Under the pieces are notes generated by a model. The model had not been told where the DNA came from. It made no database searches and was given only the letters and a program-made list of their open reading frames with translations. From assembly GCA_031551135.1 (NCBI GenBank), contig JAVBOA010000002.1, positions 70,634 to 134,633 on the forward strand: 64,000 nt of DNA, given 5' to 3'. Positions 1 to 9,716 of the stretch are shown here, piece by piece. Both the position numbers and the translations under genes were made by a program. This DNA comes from JAITVM01 sp031551135 (GTDB lineage Bacteria > Bacillota > Clostridia > Lachnospirales > JAITVM01). The first letter of the stretch is position 1. Every line of letters starts with the position of its first letter.

Positions 1-1211
1 AAATTGAAATGCAGATAACGGAATACCAACAAAAAGCTTGCCGTGTAATCGCTTTTGCACACCGTATTGTAGACTGTTCAAATTTTGACGAGAAGGCTGT
101 AGAAAGTAATATGGAATTTGACGGTTTCGCCGCCATTTCCGATCCCTTGCGTGCCGATGTTTACGAAGCCGTAGAAAGCTGCCGCCGTGCCGGTGTAGCT
201 CTGAAAATTCTAACAGGAGATAATATCTTTACCGCAACAGCCATCGCAAACGAATTGCATCTTTTAAATAATCAATCTGCCGCAGTAGAAGCAAGCTCAT
301 TGGAACAGCTTTCCGATGACGAACTGCGTGAGCAACTCTCGAGCATAAGTGTAATTGCCCGGTCTACGCCTGCTATAAAAATGCGTGTGGTAAAAATACT
401 CAAGGATATGGGAAATGTAGTTGCTGTTACAGGCGACGGTATCAATGACGCTCCTGCCCTCAAAAATGCAGATGTGGGTATCGCCATGGGAATTTCCGGC
501 ACAGAAGTATCTAAAGAAGCCAGCGATATTGTATTGCTAAACGATTCCTTTTCAAGCATTGTTCAGGCAATCGAATGGGGCCGCGGCATTTATGAGAATT
601 TCAAAAGGTTCATCAGTTTTCAGCTGACTGTTAATCTTTCTTCTGTTATTGTTGTGCTTTCTTCGATATTGCTTGGTCTAAAAGCGCCGTTTACCGCACT
701 TCAGCTTTTGTGGATAAACATAATTATGGACGGTCCTCCGGCGCTGACATTAGGACTTGAGCCTGTTCATGGCGATTTAATGCAGCAAAAGCCTGTAAAA
801 CGCGACGATAATATTATTTCCAAGGCAATGATGATAAAGATTGCTATAACAGGTTTATATATATCCATTGTCTTTTTATTGCAATACACAAAAAACTTTC
901 TCGGCGCAACTGTTGCACAAATGCCAACTGTACTTTTTACGCTTTTTGCTTTGTTCCAACTTTTTAATGCTTTTAACTGCCGTGAACTGAACGGCAATAG
1001 CATTTTTAAAAATATCTTAAAAAATCGGCTGATGCTGATAGTTATTTCAATTACATTCATCCTGCAAGTACTGATTATCCAGTTTGCGGGCGTGTTCTTC
1101 GGCACTATCCCTCTGCCGTTCGATATGTGGCTGAAATTATTTGGCATGTCATTTTCTGTTATTGCGCTCTCCGAACTTTTAAAATTAATACATTTTCATT
1201 TTGATAAGTAG
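1..1211 (+). CDS. P-type cation-transporting ATPase, calcium type (C-terminal part, 5' end outside window)
   Basis: The reading frame is open from the window edge, so the start lies upstream; about 400 residues are present. It carries the end of the P domain with the hinge motif GDGINDAPALKNADVGIAMG, then the C-terminal membrane helices. The M6 segment reads LLWINIIMDGPPALTLGLEP, whose Asn and Asp side chains match the ion-binding positions of SERCA/PMCA-type Ca2+ pumps. The likely role is ATP-driven export of Ca2+ at the cytoplasmic membrane. Substrate choice within the P2 group is inferred. The last codons (IHFHFDK, stop) lie inside repeat R1-1, so the extreme C-terminus appears to be repeat-derived. 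Confidence 0.9.
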   Translation, partial: IEMQITEYQQKACRVIAFAHRIVDCSNFDEKAVESNMEFDGFAAISDPLRADVYEAVESCRRAGVALKILTGDNIFTATAIANELHLLNNQSAAVEASSLEQLSDDELREQLSSISVIARSTPAIKMRVVKILKDMGNVVAVTGDGINDAPALKNADVGIAMGISGTEVSKEASDIVLLNDSFSSIVQAIEWGRGIYENFKRFISFQLTVNLSSVIVVLSSILLGLKAPFTALQLLWINIIMDGPPALTLGLEPVHGDLMQQKPVKRDDNIISKAMMIKIAITGLYISIVFLLQYTKNFLGATVAQMPTVLFTLFALFQLFNAFNCRELNGNSIFKNILKNRLMLIVISITFILQVLIIQFAGVFFGTIPLPFDMWLKLFGMSFSVIALSELLKLIHFHFDK

Positions 1212-1288
1212 AAAAAATATTTCATTTCACGCATGCTTCAAGCGTGAAATGAAATATTTTTTTCTATCCATAATAATGAAAATAGTAT
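1188..1288. repeat. R1 long copy 1 (symmetrised variant)
   Basis: Bounded by a degenerate left end and the standard right end TGAAAATAGTAT. Both inner arms carry the ATATTTCATTTCACGC arm, whereas other long copies have one ATTTCATTTCGCGC arm and one TTTTTCACAGCGGAGCG arm. The unit is therefore an almost perfect hairpin with a short AT-rich loop. It starts inside the ATPase coding sequence and supplies its stop codon. Confidence 0.85.
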
Positions 1289-1456
1289 AATTATGAAATT
1301 CACTAATCTATATAGGGTTCTTATGAAATAAAATATATTATAAACGAAAAATACCTAAAATAAATTTTCATAAAATACCGATATATATTGCAAAGGATCA
1401 AAAATTTAAAAAAACGAAATACCTATATAGCATTAATTAATGAAAAGGAGATGTAT

Positions 1457-2488
1457 ATGAAAAAAGCGTTAGCAGGAATGCTTATATTTGCTGTGATAAG
1501 CGGCGTATTGACAATAAATTTATTCGCTTCGACAAACAATTCTGTTTCTGAAGTCAAGGCCAATATTTACAGAAACGGTGTTTATTACAAAACAGTCACA
1601 ATAAGCCAAAATAACAATTGGATTTATGAAGATGATTTTGAAAAAACAGATGAAAACGGAAAAGAGTATATATATACAATAAAAGAAATACCGGTTTCCG
1701 GATATTCTTCCAGTGTAATGCAAGATGGAAACAGTTTTGCATTAATAAATATTCCGATACCATCGACTCCGGCACCATCAGCACTATCAACTTCAGCACC
1801 CGAAACTTCGGATACATATTCAACAACGCATTATTATCCGAAATATGAACCAAGCACCAAAGCAATTGTTTCTGCCAGCGAAAGTACTTCACCAACGATA
1901 CCGCCTTCGGCAAGCCCGGAAAATAGCCCAAGCCCTAGTGCAAGCGTCGCGCCGTCAACTACAGCCCCGTTTGAAACTAACTATCCAGGCAGTTCGACAG
2001 CTTCAAGCGCAACCGAATTTTTCAATACTCCAAAAGAAGAAACTCAGCCTATTCCGGAATTTACATTTGAATCTGAAGAAAAAGCACCTGAAGGAAACAG
2101 CCGGTCAGCCGATGTTTTAGTCGAAGGTAAAAATCTGCATCTAGAATATCTAGACCGTCTATTTCTTTATAATGTAACAGAAGACGGTGTGCCGCTCGGC
2201 TATATTGAACCTTCTAAATATAATAATTTCACATTGGACGATATTCTTCCGGATATCCCGAATATTGATGATAAAAGCAATGTTTTTGCCAAACCGTCCG
2301 AGAACAATGACAATCATACTTCCGGCTCTTATTCCAAAGATAATGTTCCGGGTACGGGCGAAAGCGCAGATATAAAGCAAAATCCCGAAACATTTGACTC
2401 ATTGTCGCCGAAAATTTTGATAATATCTCTCTTGACAGTCTGCATATTTCTATACATTACGAAAAACTACTCTAAGTTAATATCTTAG
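1457..2488 (+). CDS. Cna-B domain surface protein with Ser/Thr/Pro-rich stalk and C-terminal membrane anchor
   Basis: The ATG at 1457 is chosen because AAAGGAG lies 6 bases upstream and a signal peptide (MKKALAGMLIFAVISG) follows; 343 residues. Order: signal peptide 1-25, a Cna-B-like beta-sandwich about 30-85 (NGKEYIYTIKE is typical), a Ser/Thr/Pro-rich linker about 95-215, an unassigned segment, then a hydrophobic helix near 318-335 and a short tail. VPGTGE, about 20 residues before the helix, resembles a sortase LPXTG-type signal but sits further from the helix than usual. Probably cell-envelope anchored; ligand unknown. Confidence 0.72.
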   Translation: MKKALAGMLIFAVISGVLTINLFASTNNSVSEVKANIYRNGVYYKTVTISQNNNWIYEDDFEKTDENGKEYIYTIKEIPVSGYSSSVMQDGNSFALINIPIPSTPAPSALSTSAPETSDTYSTTHYYPKYEPSTKAIVSASESTSPTIPPSASPENSPSPSASVAPSTTAPFETNYPGSSTASSATEFFNTPKEETQPIPEFTFESEEKAPEGNSRSADVLVEGKNLHLEYLDRLFLYNVTEDGVPLGYIEPSKYNNFTLDDILPDIPNIDDKSNVFAKPSENNDNHTSGSYSKDNVPGTGESADIKQNPETFDSLSPKILIISLLTVCIFLYITKNYSKLIS

Positions 2489-2510
2489 GGCATATCGAAA
2501 AAAAGCTATA

Positions 2511-2545
2511 TAGCGGTTTGATTTTTTACCAACTATAATTTATTG
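2511..2545. repeat. R3 partial copy (left arm)
   Basis: TAGCGGTTTGATTTTTTACC matches the left arm of the R3 copy at 63280-63349. No right arm is seen; the RBS of the next gene follows directly. Confidence 0.5.
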
Positions 2546-2567
2546 TTTTTTGGAAGGAGTTACGAAT

Positions 2568-3677
2568 TTGCAAAAAAAGCATTCATTAATTTTTATAATT
2601 TCACTTTTTGCTGTTTTTCTTTTTATGAACCCATTAACGGCGTATGCTAACAATACGGTTAAAATTAAAATAACAAAGATATGGGGGGAAGCAATTAAAG
2701 TAAGTGTAAATCATCATGACAGCTCCGGAAATGAGTTAATCCCAAAGCAAATATATTACTATCCGAAAGGAGTTAATGTAACTGTAAAATCTGAAATGAT
2801 TAGCGGCTATCATCTTTCGGCTGGTCAAAATTCCTCCAATCATTTTCAAAATTTAGACGAGGATAAATCTTATACTTTTGTTTATGATAGAGACTTGCCG
2901 CCTATAGTTATAACGGGTGATGCATCAAATATAAATACAGACTCAGCCGAAATTACCTCAAACGGGTACTCCGGCTTTAACTCATACATTATAGAGCAAG
3001 GTATCGAATATTCAAGTTCCATACCCATGAGTAACTCGCGACACGAAGCCGGCCAAGCCGGTAACCCTGCATTTAATGTTTCTTTAAAAACGCTTGCACC
3101 GGATGAAACTTATTACTACCGTGCATATGTTAGAACAGGCGACGGAGTTTTTTACGGTGTAATAAAATCTTTTAGAACACAAAAGCCTGTCAGTTTAATA
3201 AATATAAGGGTAAATCTAGTCTGGAACGATTCAAATAACTCGAAATCATTGAGACCAGAGATTTATAGAGTATCCCTGCTTAGAGACGGTGTTCCTCTTG
3301 ATACACAAACTCTGGACTTGATGAACCAAAGCGGCTTTACTTTTTCGAACCTTGAAGAATATAGACCAAATGGCACAAAATATATATACACCGTAGAATC
3401 GCCGGACAGTCTGCAAAACTATACTACAACCGTAAATAATTCAACTTTTACAATAAACAACGCTTTAAAAAAATATAACATAACTGTTGACCACGTGGAT
3501 AAAAACACGAATACAACTATTTCTAGTGAATATCTGCTGGTTTCCGCAGGCGACTCTATTACTTTGTATGCGAAATCCCTTGTCGGATATACATTTTCGG
3601 GCGAGCCATTAATCACATTTACAAATATTCAAAGCGACAAAATTGCAACTTTTCAATATAATCGAATTGTGAATTGA
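2568..3677 (+). CDS. Secreted multi-domain protein (MucBP-like, fibronectin-like and Cna-B modules)
   Basis: A TTG start at 2568 is chosen because GGAAGGAG lies 8 bases upstream; 369 residues. A signal peptide (about 1-27) precedes a MucBP-like module (28-105, ending in YTFVYDRD), a fibronectin-III-like module (about 108-205, TYYYRAYVRTGDG), a Cna-B-like module (about 210-298) and a second MucBP-like module (300-365, ATFQYNR). There is no C-terminal helix or sortase signal, so it is probably secreted or held by partners. It follows another Cna-B protein in the same orientation, suggesting a surface-adhesion locus. Domain borders are by eye. Confidence 0.68.
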   Translation: MQKKHSLIFIISLFAVFLFMNPLTAYANNTVKIKITKIWGEAIKVSVNHHDSSGNELIPKQIYYYPKGVNVTVKSEMISGYHLSAGQNSSNHFQNLDEDKSYTFVYDRDLPPIVITGDASNINTDSAEITSNGYSGFNSYIIEQGIEYSSSIPMSNSRHEAGQAGNPAFNVSLKTLAPDETYYYRAYVRTGDGVFYGVIKSFRTQKPVSLINIRVNLVWNDSNNSKSLRPEIYRVSLLRDGVPLDTQTLDLMNQSGFTFSNLEEYRPNGTKYIYTVESPDSLQNYTTTVNNSTFTINNALKKYNITVDHVDKNTNTTISSEYLLVSAGDSITLYAKSLVGYTFSGEPLITFTNIQSDKIATFQYNRIVN

Positions 3678-3707
3678 ACCCGTTCTGCGCGAGAACGAAA
3701 ATAAATC

Positions 3708-3750
3708 AGTACATTTTGCGGCATTTCCGTAAAATGTACTTTTTATTTTC
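3708..3750 (+). terminator. Rho-independent terminator
   Basis: A 14-bp stem (AGTACATTTTGCGG with CCGTAAAATGTACT, one mismatch), a 5-nt loop and a T-rich tail follow the surface-protein gene. Confidence 0.8.
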
Positions 3751-3915
3751 AAAAGCACCATCACTCCGGCAAAGCGGCTAATAGTATTTCTTCTAAATGT
3801 CGGAAAACGGAAATAGCATTAATTGTAATATTAAATACATATTTTAGCAGATTGAAGAATGTTATAATTAATTTTATAACAATTTAAGGAATCGAGTATT
3901 TCAAAGGGGTGCGAA

Positions 3916-5718
3916 ATGAGAAAAAGTTTTAATTTATGTTTAACAGTTGTTTTGATATTTTCAAGCATTAGTATTGTGACCTCAAGAATTGACAAGATTA
4001 AAGTAGAGGCATCGCCTATCCTGAATAAAAATATGCTATTTTCAGCCTCTACAACCGCAGCGCCGACTGACCCTCCTTTCACAGCAAAGCCGATTGTGTC
4101 AACGACCGCCACACCTACCGCAACGCTTTCGTCAGGAGATCCGACAAATCCAAATGAAACCGCGCACGCAAAATTAGTCGATATTGTTTTGGACAAAACT
4201 CAAATGACATCATCTGATACAATTAATATTATTGCGAAATTTTCTGAAGATACAAGATTTATTAAATCCGTAGAGGCTGCATTTAGACCAAAGGGCTTTG
4301 ATTTATCATTTCCGATTAAACTTATACGTGATGGCAATTATTTTGTGGCTAATATCAATTCAGGTGTGAACTCTCAGCCGGGAACAATTTATCTTTATTC
4401 TGTTACAGTCGAATTTACAAATTCCAATGAACCTGATATCTATGTTCAAAAAACAAACAACGACATTGATTCTAACCTTTATTTGCCGAGAGAGCAGACG
4501 TTTACAATTATTAATGATGAATATGAAAATAATCTTCCGAAAGTAATTGATTTGAAAATAGACAAAGAACTGATTGAAAACGAAGGCAAAATAAATGTCA
4601 CACTGACCGCTGACGACAACAAATTAGGTATTCAAAATATTAGGGTATATTTCGGAAATAAGGAAATTTCTTCCGACTACTTCGCTGAATTAAGCCACAG
4701 CTATTTCGACGAGGAGTCCCAAACAGAGATAACATATCCCGAAAATATCTACAAAGGCGAAATTGAAATCAAAAAATCCAATTCCGTTCCGGGAATCTTT
4801 GAATTATCAGAAATAGATATAACTAACGTAGCCGACAATCGTATAATATATAATTCTGATCCTGTTTATATTGATCTTCCCGGGTATAAAGAATTACCTC
4901 TTAAAGCGTCGTTTAAAGTAATCAATGATGACTACGACAAAACTCCTCCTGATTTATTATATTTCGGAATTGACTCGTCTTTTATAGAAGGAGAGCCTAC
5001 AAGAAATATTTCAGCTTATGCAAGAATAATTGATAATTGGACTTGCGTCGGCGGCTCAGCCATCATGTCGTTTATGGAGGAAAACTCTAGCCGAAACCAT
5101 ACAGTTTCTTTAGGTTTTGATTATACTAATCAAGAAGATATGATGTCTGTTCATGAATTCAGCGGAAATCTTAATATTTATAAAGACGATGCTCCGGGTA
5201 ATTTTTATTTGGATACGGTAATGATTAAAGATAGGGCCGGAAACACAAGGATTTACAAATATAATCCAAGTAAAGAGGATTTAGATAAAGGAGTTTCGCC
5301 TTTCTCTGAAAAAGTAAGTTTTACAATTGATAATACAGTCGAAATTGCCGCACCGGATAAAGGAATAAATATTGATTTAAAGATTGACAGCAAAGCATAT
5401 AAGCTTAATGGAAAAAGCCATGAAAACGACGTTCCGCCGATTATTGTGAATAATCGAACAATGTTGCCGTTAAGGCTTATCAGTGAAAATCTGGGCGCAA
5501 AAGTCGATTGGGACGCTAAAACATATACGGTTACGATAACTAAAGACGGGAAAGTTGCAAAAATGCAAATCGGAACACCTCTTGAAAATGATATGGGAAC
5601 CCCTTTTATATCCAATAACCGCACTTATGTTCCGCTTCGTTATATTTCTGAGCAACTCGGAGCAAATTTAATTTGGAATAAAAACGACAGGACTATAAAA
5701 GTTTATATAACAGATTGA
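3916..5718 (+). CDS. Secreted protein with C-terminal copper-amine-oxidase-N-like (stalk) domain
   Basis: 600 residues from an ATG preceded by AAAGGGGTG. An N-terminal hydrophobic signal (about 1-24) is followed by a Thr/Pro-rich stretch, then Ig-like repeats containing FTIINDEYENN (about residue 195) and FKVINDDYDKTPP (about 334), and at about 495-600 two copies of the NNRTxxPLRxISExLGA motif. This last module is common in clostridial exported proteins and is thought to be a wall-associated structural domain, not a catalytic oxidase. The function of the whole protein is unknown. Its own terminator-bounded region suggests separate transcription. Confidence 0.7.
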   Translation: MRKSFNLCLTVVLIFSSISIVTSRIDKIKVEASPILNKNMLFSASTTAAPTDPPFTAKPIVSTTATPTATLSSGDPTNPNETAHAKLVDIVLDKTQMTSSDTINIIAKFSEDTRFIKSVEAAFRPKGFDLSFPIKLIRDGNYFVANINSGVNSQPGTIYLYSVTVEFTNSNEPDIYVQKTNNDIDSNLYLPREQTFTIINDEYENNLPKVIDLKIDKELIENEGKINVTLTADDNKLGIQNIRVYFGNKEISSDYFAELSHSYFDEESQTEITYPENIYKGEIEIKKSNSVPGIFELSEIDITNVADNRIIYNSDPVYIDLPGYKELPLKASFKVINDDYDKTPPDLLYFGIDSSFIEGEPTRNISAYARIIDNWTCVGGSAIMSFMEENSSRNHTVSLGFDYTNQEDMMSVHEFSGNLNIYKDDAPGNFYLDTVMIKDRAGNTRIYKYNPSKEDLDKGVSPFSEKVSFTIDNTVEIAAPDKGINIDLKIDSKAYKLNGKSHENDVPPIIVNNRTMLPLRLISENLGAKVDWDAKTYTVTITKDGKVAKMQIGTPLENDMGTPFISNNRTYVPLRYISEQLGANLIWNKNDRTIKVYITD

Positions 5719-5776
5719 GTCAAAGCATTTGATTTTTCTTGATTATTTATTTTTTGAAAGCAAAGGGGAGCGTATT

Positions 5777-6205
5777 ATGAAAATGCCAAAGATTATAGAA
5801 AATGCGATGTTTGCGCCCTGCGGAATGAATTGCGCTGTATGTTATAAGCACGTTGGCATTCGCAAATACGCAAAAAATTGCGAAGGTTGTTTAAAATCTG
5901 ATATCGGAAAACCGGAGCACTGCCGCAAATGCAAAATTAAAATTTGTGCCGAAGCAAAGAAACATACCCATTGCTTTGAATGTATTGATTTTCCGTGCAA
6001 ATTAATTAATTCCTTAGAAAAAAGTTATATCAAAAGGTATAACATCAGTCTGATAGAAAACAGCAAATTGGCCAAATCCAAAGGTATTGCCAAATTTATG
6101 GAGCAAGACCGCAAAAAATGGACTTGTCCAGAATGCGGCGGAGCATTTTCTTTGCATGACGGTATTTGCAGTGAATGCGGTCCTGATTACAAGAAAAACA
6201 ATTAG
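5777..6205 (+). CDS. Cys-rich DUF3795-like protein
   Basis: The ATG at 5777 follows AAAGGGGAG; 142 residues. The N-terminal part has clustered cysteines (FAPCGMNCAVCY, CEGCLK, CRKCKIKIC, CFECIDFPC), as in the DUF3795 family, which is thought to bind metal. The C-terminal part adds a zinc-ribbon-like CPECGG...CSECG motif. Cytoplasmic, with no signal or membrane segments. The family has no firm function. It is followed by a weak hairpin (6210-6236) and an AraC gene on the same strand. Confidence 0.7.
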   Translation: MKMPKIIENAMFAPCGMNCAVCYKHVGIRKYAKNCEGCLKSDIGKPEHCRKCKIKICAEAKKHTHCFECIDFPCKLINSLEKSYIKRYNISLIENSKLAKSKGIAKFMEQDRKKWTCPECGGAFSLHDGICSECGPDYKKNN

Positions 6206-6288
6206 ATGACTCTCTCATTTTCGTGCATGAAAAGAGAGGAAGATTAACATATATTCCGCTATACTTTTGATATGGAGGTGAAGCAAGT

Positions 6289-7188
6289 GTGGAATGGCTT
6301 AATAGGTTTAACGACGCAATAACTTATATAGAAAACAATCTTGATAATGAAATTTCTTATGAAAAAGCGGCAGAGCTTACATTTTCTTCGGTTTATCATT
6401 TTCAGCGAATGTTTTCATATATAACCGGCGTGCCGGTATCGGAATATGTGCGAAGAAGACGCATGACAAAGGCGGCTTTTGACCTGCAGACCGGCGATAA
6501 AGTACTGGAAGTTTCATTGCGTTACGGTTACGAATCTCCAACTGCATTTAACCGTGCTTTTCAAACTGTACACGGGATTTCGCCATCTATGGCACAAAAA
6601 CCCGGCACAGTACTGAAATCATTCCCACGCATTGGCTTCCAAATTTCTATCAAAGGAGAAGTTGAAATGGAATATAAAATAGTTAAAAAAGAATCCTTCC
6701 GTGTTGTTGGGGTGCGTGAACCTTTGCTGGTTGCGCCGCTTCCTGTAAAATCCGAAATCGGTAAAGACTATGACCCTGCCGATGTGGCCGAAAGTTTTAA
6801 ACGTGTCCCTATGTTTTGGCAGGAATCACATCAAAACGGAAAAGTAGCACAAATTTGCGGTTTTATAAAAGATGAGCCAATGGGCTTGCTAGGAATTTCT
6901 GATTGTAGCTCTTTGGGAGGTTCGAATTTCTATTATATCGCCGCTGCTACAGACGTGCCCGTACCGGACGGAATGTATGAGCTGATAGTTCCTTCATGCA
7001 CATGGGCAATTTTCTCAGGCTCAGGTCTGCCGAAATCAATTCAAGATTTGCAGAAACGCATTTATTCGGAATGGCTGCCGACTTCCGGCTATGAATGGGA
7101 TAACGCGCCGGATATTGAAGTATATCTCGACGACAGCCCAACAAATATGAAATATGAAGTTTGGCTTCCTGTTGTAAAAAAAGTATAA
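6289..7188 (+). CDS. AraC-family regulator with GyrI-like effector domain
   Basis: A GTG start preceded by GGAGGTG; 299 residues. Two helix-turn-helix motifs occupy about 10-105, with the AraC signature VSLRYGYESPTAFNRAFQ. From about 127 a GyrI/Rob-type small-molecule-binding domain follows (EYKIVKKESFRVVGVRE). Such proteins act as effector-responsive activators, often of drug efflux. No target gene is adjacent on this strand. The next gene is convergent, across a shared terminator. Confidence 0.85.
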   Translation: MEWLNRFNDAITYIENNLDNEISYEKAAELTFSSVYHFQRMFSYITGVPVSEYVRRRRMTKAAFDLQTGDKVLEVSLRYGYESPTAFNRAFQTVHGISPSMAQKPGTVLKSFPRIGFQISIKGEVEMEYKIVKKESFRVVGVREPLLVAPLPVKSEIGKDYDPADVAESFKRVPMFWQESHQNGKVAQICGFIKDEPMGLLGISDCSSLGGSNFYYIAAATDVPVPDGMYELIVPSCTWAIFSGSGLPKSIQDLQKRIYSEWLPTSGYEWDNAPDIEVYLDDSPTNMKYEVWLPVVKKV

Positions 7189-7189
7189 T

Positions 7190-7262
7190 ATAGCAGTTTC
7201 ATTTTTACCAATAATTTGTTTTATTTTTTCGGCTTGTAAAATCAAGGAAAATGAAACTGCAT
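7190..7262. repeat. R3 copy a
   Basis: GCAGTTTCAT at 7193-7202 pairs perfectly with ATGAAACTGC at 7251-7260. Interior words TTTTTACC and AAAATCAAGG are shared with the copy at 63280-63349. It lies 2 bp after the AraC stop codon. Confidence 0.65.
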
Positions 7263-7296
7263 TGGTACTAATATTTTGTACAATTGCTAATTGTTC

Positions 7297-7334
7297 AAAA
7301 GCATCTTTCTAAAAAATACGAAAGATGCTTTTTT
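7297..7334. terminator. Bidirectional terminator between convergent genes
   Basis: AAAAGCATCTTTC and GAAAGATGCTTTT form a perfect 13-bp stem with a 10-nt loop, A-tract on one side and T-tract on the other. It serves the AraC gene (+) and the sensor gene (-). Confidence 0.85.
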
Positions 7335-7345
7335 GCGAAATCGCT

Positions 7346-9715
7346 TTATTTAATCAATTCCAAACTATTATAAATTTCATCCAAATTTTCATTTCCGAAA
7401 AGCATTATTTCCATTCCGGTAAATTCTGCTGTGCTCGGAGTTTCGAATGAATAATATGCGTCAAAACATTCAAATTCCTTGATTTTCTTAACTAAATAAA
7501 TCGAATATTGAGTATCATTTTCGGCATATTTTTCTATGGAATACGCTCTGTCAAAAATATCGCTTTTTATTACGCTGATATTTTCTTCCGGTTCCGGAAA
7601 ATCGGAAGAAATAGCAACTTCCTTTGTTTCAGTATTGTTTTTATCTTCTTTTTCATCAGAAAGCTTGAATTCTTGATCATGCATCGAATAAAAATTCCGC
7701 TCGTCATTTATCAAATGCATTCTATATGAGAAAGAATCATTCGAGCCTTCTTCAAAAACAATAATTTCTTTGATATTCGATTTATAATCGCCTTTGATTT
7801 TGTAAATATTCAAAAATAAATCTTTTTTGATTTCAAGTCTTTGCAGAGGTTTTTTATAATCGACGTTTTCGTTTGTCAAACAATATTCAATAGAAGCTTC
7901 ATTAAATTTCAGCTTAGTTGGAAAATAAATTCCGTTGTTCGATAATTTTAAAGCATCTAAAAATTCTGCTTTGGATTTAAAATTTACTCTTTTAGAAAGG
8001 CAATTCTCATAATTTACATCAAGCACGTCTCCTTTTTTATTTGTCCAAAGAAATACTTCGTCATCTTTGATTTTATCCAAATAATCTCTGCCGTTTAAAA
8101 TATTTGTATATCCGACTCTAATATCTCTCACTGCCACCTTTTCCAAGTATTCATTTTGATAAATAATTATTCCGCCCATATTTAAATCAACAACAAACAA
8201 ATACTTTTCTTCATCTGAAAAATCAAATCTAATTTCCGTCAATTTGTAGTTCGGCGATTTTTGTGCTGTAATATCGGATATGCTTATATTCGCTTTGCTA
8301 ATTTTCTGCTCAAATGTATAATTTCCAAATAAAATATTTTCTAATTTATTCGAAGAAATACCATAAGTTTTCAGAAAGTTTGAAGCCTTATCCAGAGCTT
8401 CTTCAATGGATATCGGGTTGCTATTCTCAATATATCCTGAGCCGCCGCCGTTACGATATTCATAAAATCGTAGTTCATCTGCTCTGATTTCAATGCTTAT
8501 CCCAAGTCCGGTTCCGTTTTTCTCCATCCAAAAAAAATTATCAGTATATGGACTCTCAATATCAGCATTAACTTTATTAATAATTTCAGCCGGTAATAAG
8601 TTTTCGGTTTCCAAATTCGTCAAAAATGAATTCCATTTTGAATTTTCTCTTACAATCTTTGCTTGCTTATATATATCTTCGTAATCATCACTGCCGACCA
8701 AGCTTGCAAGAATTGTCAAAGACGAAGCCAATACAATCAAAACAAAAGACAGGATAAATATTAAGGCAGATTTATTTTTATATTTCATAATAGAAAAAAG
8801 CCTCCCTTTTAAAGATTTCTTTTCTTCGCACATCATATTAAAACCGACATTTCTGTATATACTGTTATTTGCCGCAATTTTTATCAATGTCTCTCCGTAT
8901 AATTGCTTGTCCTCCGCTTTCATAGATTTAACAACGGATTCATCACAGCTAAGTTCGCAAAACCGGTTTAATTCCTTGCGCAGTAAATAAATAATCGGAT
9001 TAAAAAAATGAATCGAAACAGCAAAAGTCATTAGCCATTTCAGTAGGATATCTTTTTGCCGGAAATGATTAAGCTCGTGCAAAAGAATATTTTTAAGTTC
9101 ACTTTTTTTAAAATCTTCGCATGGAATAATTATTTTTGGAAAAATAAATCCGATTAGCATCGGCGAATCAATGAATGAGCTTTCAAATATTTTCACATTG
9201 GATTTAATATGCATTTCATTTTTAGCTGATTTAAACGACTCCGCTAATTCTTCATTTGGGTATTGCAATGTTTTATTAAGTTCTTTACAGAATTTCGAAT
9301 ATGATAAAATATGCTTTAAAAAGATTGACAACGATATTATCGGGAATAAATATAATAAATTTTGAATTCTAAATTTTGAATTTCTTGAATAATCGTTATT
9401 TGATGTATCCGGAGTTTCATTTACAGCAAATTCTTTTTCTTGAGGATTTTCGGCCGAAAAAGAATCAATTACATTAATTGGATTTTTAAAAGTTCTGTTT
9501 ATTTCCGCAGGATATTTTATTAGCGGCAAATCGTTGCTTATTGAAATATTAATCGGAAAAATGAAAATAAAGCGAAGCATTATTACAATCAAAAGTATAT
9601 ATTGAGATTTTTTCGAAATCTTATCCGTTATGAAAAATTTGATGGTCATAAATAGGATAAATAGTATAGAGCCATAAATCGAGAATAAAAATAAATATTT
9701 CACATAATCATCCAT
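7346..9715 (-). CDS. BlaR1/MecR1-type M56 metallopeptidase sensor with unusual C-terminal domain
   Basis: 789 residues. N-terminal membrane helices flank the M56 zinc-protease motif HELNH (213-217), with further helices around residues 118-137 and 315-338. In BlaR1 this protease is activated by signal binding outside the cell and leads to cleavage of the BlaI repressor, whose gene ends 1 bp upstream here. Unlike BlaR1/MecR1, the roughly 450-residue C-terminal part shows no penicillin-binding SxxK domain that I can recognise. It is a charged, beta-rich extracytoplasmic region with PepSY-like stretches (inference). No beta-lactamase gene is nearby, so the signal is probably something else. Confidence 0.8.
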   Translation of the reverse strand: MDDYVKYLFLFSIYGSILFILFMTIKFFITDKISKKSQYILLIVIMLRFIFIFPINISISNDLPLIKYPAEINRTFKNPINVIDSFSAENPQEKEFAVNETPDTSNNDYSRNSKFRIQNLLYLFPIISLSIFLKHILSYSKFCKELNKTLQYPNEELAESFKSAKNEMHIKSNVKIFESSFIDSPMLIGFIFPKIIIPCEDFKKSELKNILLHELNHFRQKDILLKWLMTFAVSIHFFNPIIYLLRKELNRFCELSCDESVVKSMKAEDKQLYGETLIKIAANNSIYRNVGFNMMCEEKKSLKGRLFSIMKYKNKSALIFILSFVLIVLASSLTILASLVGSDDYEDIYKQAKIVRENSKWNSFLTNLETENLLPAEIINKVNADIESPYTDNFFWMEKNGTGLGISIEIRADELRFYEYRNGGGSGYIENSNPISIEEALDKASNFLKTYGISSNKLENILFGNYTFEQKISKANISISDITAQKSPNYKLTEIRFDFSDEEKYLFVVDLNMGGIIIYQNEYLEKVAVRDIRVGYTNILNGRDYLDKIKDDEVFLWTNKKGDVLDVNYENCLSKRVNFKSKAEFLDALKLSNNGIYFPTKLKFNEASIEYCLTNENVDYKKPLQRLEIKKDLFLNIYKIKGDYKSNIKEIIVFEEGSNDSFSYRMHLINDERNFYSMHDQEFKLSDEKEDKNNTETKEVAISSDFPEPEENISVIKSDIFDRAYSIEKYAENDTQYSIYLVKKIKEFECFDAYYSFETPSTAEFTGMEIMLFGNENLDEIYNSLELIK

Positions 9716-9716
9716 A

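Noticed and set aside
767..1147. Antisense open frames over the Ca2+-ATPase gene
   Set aside because: They lie opposite a well-conserved domain, lack RBSs and encode no recognisable family.
3916..5718. Copper amine oxidase activity for the stalk-domain proteins
   Set aside because: Only the N-terminal-type module is present; the catalytic oxidase domain is absent.
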